Of a DNA stretch of 8,504 bases, positions 1 through 8,504 are shown one piece after another; the first letter of the stretch is position 1; each line of letters opens with the position of its first letter. This stretch comes from Caldilinea sp. (lineage in GTDB: Bacteria; Chloroflexota; Anaerolineae; Caldilineales; Caldilineaceae). Position numbers and translations under genes: made by a program. The stretch spans positions 1 through 8,504 of the forward strand of contig JANWYX010000194.1 in NCBI GenBank assembly GCA_025055055.1. Reading direction: 5' to 3'. The notes beneath the pieces were generated by a model that worked only from the letters and a program-made list of their open reading frames with translations, made no database searches and was not told the DNA's origin.

Positions 1-296
1 GCCCCCGGCACGCCCACCCTGGCGATTCGCTTCAGCGGAGTAAACTTTGTACAATGCATCCCAAGATGGCTCACCACAGAGGTCTTTACTTAAAGAAGTT
101 GCGCAGTTGAACGCGGAATCGATAGAGCGGATTGAGCAAACAGGTGACAATGATGGTAGGGGCGGCTCCTAGCTGCACGCTCTCGGTGAATTGCAAGGAC
201 ATAGGGAGTTTGGGGGAACGCAGCTATGAGCAGCGCCTACAAGTTGCCAAAACCATTTTTATAAATTTCATCAAGCTTTCTAGAAGAAGGTAAATC
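1..296. other. Leading intergenic region, no supported gene
   Basis: I see no complete gene here. The first 40 bases are very GC-rich, and plus-strand frames stay open from the window edge to stops at 41-43, 91-93 and about 108-110. One of these could be the tail of an upstream gene, but none has a recognisable ending. Base composition becomes more AT-rich toward 250-296. A 12-codon open frame at 226-264 with a G-rich stretch upstream is visible but has no support as a real peptide. The last bases carry the ribosome binding site of the following gene. Confidence 0.5.
260..265 (+). promoter_or_regulatory. Possible -10 element (TATAAA) for the menC-like gene
   Basis: TATAAA lies in the AT-rich stretch about 30 bases upstream of the ATG at 297. 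No convincing -35 hexamer is found 16-18 bases upstream, so this is only a weak promoter candidate. Confidence 0.25.
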
Positions 297-1406
<1,110 letters not shown>

Positions 1407-1554
1407 CAAGGCGGATGAGGAGGGACTGCAACTTCACGCGCCGCGCTCGGGGTGTTTTGAGAAAGTCGATGTGCGTCGGTTGCAGCTCGAGCTGACTCCT
1501 CCGACTGTTTCAGGGACGGGAATCATCCGTCGGCTCTGACAATTGGGAACCAAA
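1407..1554. other. Intergenic spacer with a 12-bp perfect palindrome
   Basis: This 148-base gap separates the menC-like gene from the 2H gene. It contains the perfect palindrome CAGCTCGAGCTG at 1483-1494. No T-tract follows it, so it is not a convincing terminator, and no clear promoter hexamers were found. Its role is unknown; chance occurrence is possible. Confidence 0.35.
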
Positions 1555-2247
1555 ATGGAGTTTGAGATCGGTCACATTTACGATACGCTCTGGCGGCAGG
1601 CCATGGCGCGCTACGCCGACGGCGACGTGGAAATCGATCCCCATCTTGTCCATCCACAAGACGATCGTCGCCTCGGCGTGACGGTGATTGCGCGACCGTC
1701 GCCGGAGGTGATAGAGCGCCTGATGACGTTCATCCGTCGCATAGCCGAGGTCGAGCCGGAGCAATATTTCTATCGAGCGGCGGATTTGCATGTGACGATT
1801 TTGTCACTTTTTACGGCTACGGAGAAATGGGAGCCGTACTTCGCCAGGTTGAGCGATTATCTGGGCGCCTGTGCAGAAGTGTTATCTCAGGCAGAGCGCT
1901 TTACAGTGGAGTTCCGCGGCGTCACAGCCACGCCGGGCGCAATTCTCTGCCAGGGGTTTCCCTGCGATGAGGCTCTGAATGCGTTGCGAGATCGACTGCG
2001 AGAAGCGTTGCATCGCCGCAATCTAGGCCAGGGCTTGGATGTGCGCTATCGCATCGCCACTGCCCACATGACGTTGATGCGCTTTCGGCGCCCTCCTTCC
2101 GCTTTGCCTCTCCTGATCGACCTCCTCCAGGCACATCGCAATGTCCATTTCGGACAGACGACTTTTACATCACTTCAGGTCGTCAAAAATGACTGGTGCA
2201 TGAGAACCGAAAAGGTAAAGGTGCTGGCGGAGCATCGCCTGCTATGA
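1555..2247 (+). CDS. 2H phosphoesterase superfamily protein (2'-5' RNA ligase-like)
   Basis: A 230-residue cytosolic protein with the two HxT signature motifs of the 2H superfamily: HVT at residues 79-81 in LHVTILSLF, and HMT at 171-173 in AHMTLMRFRR. The 92-residue separation fits the two-lobed fold of 2'-5' RNA ligases, LigT and cyclic phosphodiesterases. Members act on 2',3'-cyclic phosphates or 2'-5' linkages in RNA or nucleotides; the substrate here is not visible. I chose the ATG at 1555 because GGGA lies just upstream at 1545-1548. An in-frame TTG at 1543 would add four residues but has no Shine-Dalgarno. The NUDIX gene follows after 48 bases on the same strand, so the two are probably co-transcribed. 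Confidence 0.8.
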   Translation: MEFEIGHIYDTLWRQAMARYADGDVEIDPHLVHPQDDRRLGVTVIARPSPEVIERLMTFIRRIAEVEPEQYFYRAADLHVTILSLFTATEKWEPYFARLSDYLGACAEVLSQAERFTVEFRGVTATPGAILCQGFPCDEALNALRDRLREALHRRNLGQGLDVRYRIATAHMTLMRFRRPPSALPLLIDLLQAHRNVHFGQTTFTSLQVVKNDWCMRTEKVKVLAEHRLL

Positions 2248-2260
2248 AAGTCGATTCAAG

Positions 2261-2284
2261 GCAAAGTCGCAAGGGTGCAAAGAA
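2261..2284. repeat. Three imperfect 8-bp GCAA-type tandem units
   Basis: GCAA recurs at 2261, 2269 and 2277, giving units GCAAAGTC, GCAAGGGT and GCAAAGAA between the 2H and NUDIX genes. It is short and imperfect and could be chance, or a decayed fragment of an interspersed repeat. Confidence 0.3.
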
Positions 2285-2295
2285 AAGGCGAGCAC

Positions 2296-2850
<555 letters not shown>

Positions 2851-2892
2851 AGCGCGGAGCGTCGCTTTTCACCTCCAGGGCCTCACAAAACA

Positions 2893-2933
2893 AAGACACG
2901 AAGTCCAAGCGTCTGCCGGAGCCTTCGTGTCTT
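2893..2933. terminator. 11-bp inverted repeat, putative bidirectional terminator
   Basis: AAGACACGAAG (2893-2903) and CTTCGTGTCTT (2923-2933) are perfect inverted copies separated by a 19-base loop. They lie between the convergent NUDIX and dsrE-like genes. On the minus strand the hairpin is followed by the T-rich stretch TTTGTTTTGTG, which fits intrinsic termination of the sulfur operon. On the plus strand T-rich sequence follows less directly (GTTTAAATTTGCTTTT). The long loop is unusual for a simple terminator, so a palindromic interspersed repeat is an alternative reading. Confidence 0.55.
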
Positions 2934-2983
2934 CGTCGTTTAAATTTGCTTTTATCGACTGCTCTACTTTCTGAGAACAAAGC

Positions 2984-3448
<465 letters not shown>

Positions 3449-3558
3449 AATCGCTCTCCTTGCGTTGAATCCGATTGCCACAAAATTCGACTCACGTTGG
3501 GCGTTGAGGGCGAGGAGCCAAGCCGAATATCGACGCCGCTCTCTCACCCTGTTCAACG

Positions 3559-3568
3559 CTCCTTCTCC

Positions 3569-3570
<2 letters not shown>
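3559..3570 (-). promoter_or_regulatory. Strong Shine-Dalgarno overlapping the dsrC stop
   Basis: On the minus strand the TAA stop of the dsrC-like gene runs into AAGGAGAAGGAG. This is followed two bases later by an in-frame TTG (3556-3554) for a 36-residue extension of the dsrE-like protein. Whether it is used is unknown. Confidence 0.4.
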
Positions 3571-3877
<307 letters not shown>

Positions 3878-3967
3878 AGTGCAACCATCCTTTCGTCGAT
3901 CATCGATTGAAAACGCATACTTTTTGTCTTGTATTGCGCGTTGCGTATCTTCACGAAACACGCACTC

Positions 3968-4717
3968 CTATCCCTTCGGCGATTGCGCCGAGACCCGGCG
4001 CAATGTCTCCAGCGTAATGGCAAGGCCGCGACGCACTTCTGGATCGCGCATCTTCCTGAGCAACGCCAGGTAACCGATCTCCAGCCTGCCTGCCCGCGCT
4101 TCGGCCTCCGCTTCATGGAAGCCCTGTGTCAGGTTGTTCAGCAGCGTCATCATTTGCGGCTGCGTTAACGCCTTGATAGTGTTGAGGATGAGCACAATAT
4201 TGTCGCCGAGCTGTTTGACATCCTCCTCGCTGAACGAGGTGACAATTTGATCGATGACGTAGAAACTCTGACGCGCAAAGCCAAAGTATCCCTTGCGCTC
4301 CAACTCGGCCAGGCGATCCGTGACCTCGGTCATCATCTCTTTGGTCAACGGAGAAGCGTCCGTGACGAAGCCGTGGGCGCTCTCCACCAGGTCGAGCATT
4401 TCGTTCCATGTGCGTATGTTGCGCGCCAACCGTTTGACCAGCGCCAGGATGTCATCGAGGGTGACGAACTGCTGCATCTCGCCGAACTGCTCCTCCGCCA
4501 CGCCGTACATGTCGTTGAGCACCGGCTTCAAATCTGCAAAGAGGTCATCCCACATCTGTCGGCGTCGTTGCTCCGCCTCGGCCCGCTCCATCAAGTAGTT
4601 GACTTGAGCGCTCAGCACGCCGATGCTCTGCGTCAACAGGTCGAGCTTTTGATTCATCTCCGTCAGTTGTTCGCTGTGTGTAATCGGGCGATCTACACCC
4701 ATAACCACTGTGCTCAT
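3968..4717 (-). CDS. DUF1641 domain-containing protein
   Basis: A 249-residue protein matching the DUF1641 family, judged from the region SEEDVKQLGDNIVLILNTIK (163-182) and the C-terminal LLRKMRDPEVRRGLAITLET (219-238). An N-terminal stretch (about 15-52) looks like a coiled coil, and the rest is predicted to be mostly helical. There are no cysteines, no signal peptide and no membrane segment. The biochemical function of the family is not established; members recur next to sulfide:quinone oxidoreductases and some formate dehydrogenase genes, which suggests a subunit or scaffold for quinone-linked redox enzymes. The start has a near-perfect AAGGAGG five bases upstream (4723-4729). It follows the SQR gene by 43 bases, consistent with co-expression. 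Confidence 0.82.
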   Translation of the reverse strand: MSTVVMGVDRPITHSEQLTEMNQKLDLLTQSIGVLSAQVNYLMERAEAEQRRRQMWDDLFADLKPVLNDMYGVAEEQFGEMQQFVTLDDILALVKRLARNIRTWNEMLDLVESAHGFVTDASPLTKEMMTEVTDRLAELERKGYFGFARQSFYVIDQIVTSFSEEDVKQLGDNIVLILNTIKALTQPQMMTLLNNLTQGFHEAEAEARAGRLEIGYLALLRKMRDPEVRRGLAITLETLRRVSAQSPKG

Positions 4718-4760
4718 CGCTGCCTCCTTGTTGCGTGATGATGCCTTGCAAGCGCCTGCA

Positions 4761-5996
<1,236 letters not shown>

Positions 5997-6062
5997 ATTA
6001 GACTCCTTTGATTGACGTTTCTTATCAGCCATAGGCGTTTTGCCCGCACTTTCACGCCCCGA

Positions 6063-6826
<764 letters not shown>

Positions 6827-6845
6827 CTTCTACTCCAACTGAAGG

Positions 6846-6924
6846 TGCATTCACTGCATTTGATGCATTCTGTCGGATTTGCTGCATTCAGTTGCATCTA
6901 GAGCATAACGTGCATTGGCGTGCA
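6846..6924. repeat. Array of TGCATT direct repeats with 9-10 bp phasing (putative operator)
   Basis: TGCATT or a close variant starts at 6846, 6855, 6864, 6883, 6893 (TGCATC), 6911 and 6921 (TGCA only). Degenerate in-phase copies are at 6874 (CGGATT) and 6902 (AGCATA). Successive starts are therefore 9, 9, 10, 9, 10, 9, 9 and 10 bp apart. The array sits immediately upstream of the HTH-PocR regulator gene and within the divergent region shared with yqeB. It is too short-period for CRISPR and is best read as a multi-site operator for cooperative binding, probably by the adjacent regulator. Confidence 0.75.
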
Positions 6925-6938
6925 GGGGAGGGGGCAGT

Positions 6939-6964
6939 TGTCCCGAAAGGTTTGGGACATTTTT
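6939..6964. promoter_or_regulatory. Palindrome TGTCCC-N9-GGGACA followed by T5
   Basis: Arms TGTCCC (6939-6944) and GGGACA (6954-6959) are perfect inverted repeats. The inner GAA/TTT pairing extends the stem to about nine pairs, including one G-T, with a three-base loop. TTTTT follows at 6960-6964. It could be a dimeric-repressor operator between the two divergent units, or an intrinsic terminator/attenuator on the plus strand upstream of yqeB. Confidence 0.5.
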
Positions 6965-7048
6965 CACAAGTTGACTTCAAGATGCGCAGTATGTCTGCTT
7001 TCCCCTTTTCGGCTTTGTCGTCGCTTCCCGGCAGCGATGCACCTGCGG

Positions 7049-7054
7049 TAGAAT
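7049..7054 (+). promoter_or_regulatory. -10 element TAGAAT placed for a leaderless yqeB transcript
   Basis: TAGAAT ends seven bases before the A of the yqeB ATG, so transcription would start at or next to the start codon. No Shine-Dalgarno is visible in front of the ATG, which fits a leaderless mRNA. The -35 (TTCCCG at 7025-7030, 18-base spacer) is poor. Confidence 0.45.
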
Positions 7055-7060
7055 TTCGCC

Positions 7061-7897
7061 ATGAGAAGCGATTTTCCCTTGGTTGTCATTCGCGGCGCCG
7101 GCGATCTCGCCAGCGGCGTTGCCCTTCGTCTCCATCGCAGCGGTTTCCCCGTGGTGATGACCGAAATCGAACGTCCGCTGGCGGTGCGCCGCACCGTGGC
7201 CTTTGCGCAGGCCGTGTTCGACGGCGTCTGCCGGGTAGAGGAGGTGACCGGCCGGCGCTGCCTCATCGAAGAGGCGCCGGCGGTGATCGCCCAAGATGAG
7301 ATTGCCGTCGTCGTCGATCCGCACGGCGAGACAATCCGGCGTCTGGATCCGCCCGTCGTCGTCGACGCCATCATGGCGAAATGCAACACCGGAACCCATC
7401 TGGAGGACGCACCGTTTGTAGTGGCGTTAGGCCCGGGCTTCACGGCGGGCGTCGATTGTCACGCGGTGATCGAAACTGACCGTGGTCATCACCTGGGGCG
7501 GGTGATCTGGCAAGGAAGCGCAGCGCCCGACACAGGGGAGCCGGGCGAGTTACCGGGCGTCGGGCGTCGCGCCTCGCGCGTCTTGCGCGCTCCCGCCGCA
7601 GGCCATGTCATCGGCCGTTATGCGATTGGCGACCGTGTTGCAGAAGGCGCCGAGCTGGCCGTCGTGAGGGATGAAACGGGCACAGAGCATCCCATCCTGG
7701 CCCCGTTTTCAGGGGTGCTGCGCGGGTTGATTCATCCTGGCGTCTTTGTCCGCGCCGGCATGAAGATCGGCGACCTCGACCCGCGCGCCGACGTCTCCTA
7801 TTGTTTTACCGTCTCCGACAAGTCGCTCGCCATCGGCGGGGGCGTGCTGGAGGCGATCTTGATGTGGCTGGCGCAACGACAAAAGAGAAAGTCATGA
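7061..7897 (+). CDS. yqeB: YqeB-type selenium-dependent molybdenum hydroxylase accessory protein (EF2563 family)
   Basis: A 278-residue protein close to the usual family length. It begins with a Rossmann-like strand and glycine loop (RGAGDLASG, residues 11-19) and has the characteristic AKCNTGT (106-112) and ALGPGFTAGVDCHAVIET (122-139) segments. The C-terminal half contains two barrel-sandwich-like stretches (173-202 and 212-242, each with P-x-x-G-x-(V/L) and later V-x-x-G). Family members are associated with selenium-dependent molybdenum hydroxylases (xanthine dehydrogenase-like enzymes); the exact reaction is not established. The start ATG has no ribosome binding site but a -10 hexamer just upstream. 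The stop overlaps the next gene's start in ATGA, so the two are translationally coupled. No molybdenum hydroxylase subunits are in the window. Confidence 0.85.
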   Translation: MRSDFPLVVIRGAGDLASGVALRLHRSGFPVVMTEIERPLAVRRTVAFAQAVFDGVCRVEEVTGRRCLIEEAPAVIAQDEIAVVVDPHGETIRRLDPPVVVDAIMAKCNTGTHLEDAPFVVALGPGFTAGVDCHAVIETDRGHHLGRVIWQGSAAPDTGEPGELPGVGRRASRVLRAPAAGHVIGRYAIGDRVAEGAELAVVRDETGTEHPILAPFSGVLRGLIHPGVFVRAGMKIGDLDPRADVSYCFTVSDKSLAIGGGVLEAILMWLAQRQKRKS

Positions 7898-8504
7898 CCT
7901 CCATGCATCTGTTCACCGTCGCAGGGTTGCCGTCAATCCGCCCCGGCGACGACCTGGCGGCGCTGATCGTCGATTGCCTGGCGGCTATGGATGAGGCGCT
8001 GCAACCGGGCGACATTCTCGTCATTGCGCAGAAGATCGTCAGCAAGGCGGAGGGCCGGCTGGTGCGTTTGGCGGACGTGCAGCCGGGGCCGCAGGCGCTC
8101 GAATACGCCGCCGTCGTGGGCAAGGATGCGCGCATCGTTCAGGTGGTGCTGGACGACAGCAACGAGGTCTTGCGCGTGCGCCGCGGTCTGTTGGTGGTGG
8201 AGCAGCGCAGTGGCTGGGTCTGCGCTAATGCCGGCGTCGACCGCAGCAACATTGAGCCAGACGATGAGAGCGACTGGGTTGCGTTGCTCCCTGCCGACCC
8301 CGATGCCAGCGCCGAGGCGATCCGCAGTCGCATCGCAGCGTTGACCGGCGTAGCCCCCGGCGTCATTATCAACGACAGTCACGGCCGCGCTTGGCGCATC
8401 GGCACGGTTGGCGTCGCCATTGGCTGCGCCGGTCTACCGGCAGTGTGGAACCAACGCGGCCTACGCGACCTCTTCGGCTATGAGCTCGTTTCCAGCGAGG
8501 AATG
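7894..8504 (+). CDS. cofE: Coenzyme F420-0:L-glutamate ligase (CofE-like), 3' end beyond window
   Basis: An open frame of 203 codons starting at the ATG that overlaps the yqeB stop and running off the window without a stop; full-length CofE is around 245 residues, so the C-terminus is missing. Recognisable family motifs are GDILVIAQKIVSKAEGR (39-55), WVCANAGVDRSN (108-119), NDSHGRAWR (160-168) and GVAIGCAG (173-180). CofE adds glutamates to F420-0 with GTP and metal. The DSHGRAWR motif differs from the DTFGRPWR I recall as typical, which may reflect a lineage variant or a related ligase. AGAGAAAG lies just upstream as a ribosome binding site. Tight coupling to yqeB is notable because the two pathways have no established link. 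Confidence 0.82.
   Translation, partial: MTSMHLFTVAGLPSIRPGDDLAALIVDCLAAMDEALQPGDILVIAQKIVSKAEGRLVRLADVQPGPQALEYAAVVGKDARIVQVVLDDSNEVLRVRRGLLVVEQRSGWVCANAGVDRSNIEPDDESDWVALLPADPDASAEAIRSRIAALTGVAPGVIINDSHGRAWRIGTVGVAIGCAGLPAVWNQRGLRDLFGYELVSSEE

Noticed and set aside
53..59. AATGCAT near the left end as a further copy of the regulator's repeat
   Set aside because: Single isolated copy with no phased neighbours; expected by chance.
226..264. A 12-codon open frame with a G-rich sequence upstream, possibly a leader peptide for menC
   Set aside because: Too short and without regulatory codon runs or attenuator hairpins; a chance occurrence is more likely.
4247..4738. Plus-strand open frame opposite the DUF1641 gene
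   Set aside because: Composition typical of antisense translation; the minus-strand frame has a strong Shine-Dalgarno and a recognisable family.
6846..6924. CRISPR-like interpretation of the TGCATT repeats
   Set aside because: The period of 9-10 bp and 6-bp unit are far too short for repeat-spacer structure, and no cas gene is present.

Overview
The window looks like chromosomal DNA from a GC-rich bacterium, most plausibly a member of the Chloroflexota (Anaerolineae/Caldilinea-like). This is inferred from the mix of genes: an enolase-superfamily MenC-type enzyme, an F420 biosynthesis ligase (CofE), a YqeB-type selenium/molybdenum hydroxylase accessory protein, and a sulfide:quinone oxidoreductase with DUF1641, DsrC/TusE and DsrE partners. 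No database search was possible, so the taxonomic call is tentative. Nothing in the window indicates a phage, an insertion sequence or a CRISPR array.

Layout. Bases 1-296 hold no gene I can support; they may include the tail of an upstream gene. Three plus-strand genes follow: menC-like (297-1406), a 2H phosphoesterase/2'-5' RNA ligase-like protein (1555-2247) and a NUDIX hydrolase (2296-2850). They converge on a minus-strand block, with an 11-bp inverted repeat between them at 2893-2933. The minus-strand block, read right to left, is: a regulator with an excisionase/MerR-like HTH plus a PocR sensory domain (6821 to 6063), a sulfide:quinone oxidoreductase (5996 to 4761), a DUF1641 protein (4717 to 3968), a DsrC/TusE-family protein (3877 to 3569) and a DsrE-like protein (3448 to 2984). 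Gaps are about 40-120 bp, nearly every gene has a good Shine-Dalgarno, and the block is best read as one operon. To the right, and divergent from it, lie yqeB (7061-7897) and a cofE-like gene (7894 to beyond the window end), which overlap by 4 bases.

How the genes could work together. SQR would oxidise sulfide at the membrane and yield persulfide or polysulfide. DsrE-like and DsrC-like proteins are sulfur-carrier or persulfide-transfer families, and DUF1641 proteins are known neighbours of such flavoproteins. The regulator at the head of the operon is a good candidate for its controller. Directly upstream of it is an array of TGCATT direct repeats spaced 9-10 bp (6846-6924). That is the architecture expected for head-to-tail oligomerisation of a BldC/excisionase-type HTH. 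This array, together with the unusual C-x8-C spacing at the DsrC C-terminus, is the most interesting content of the window.
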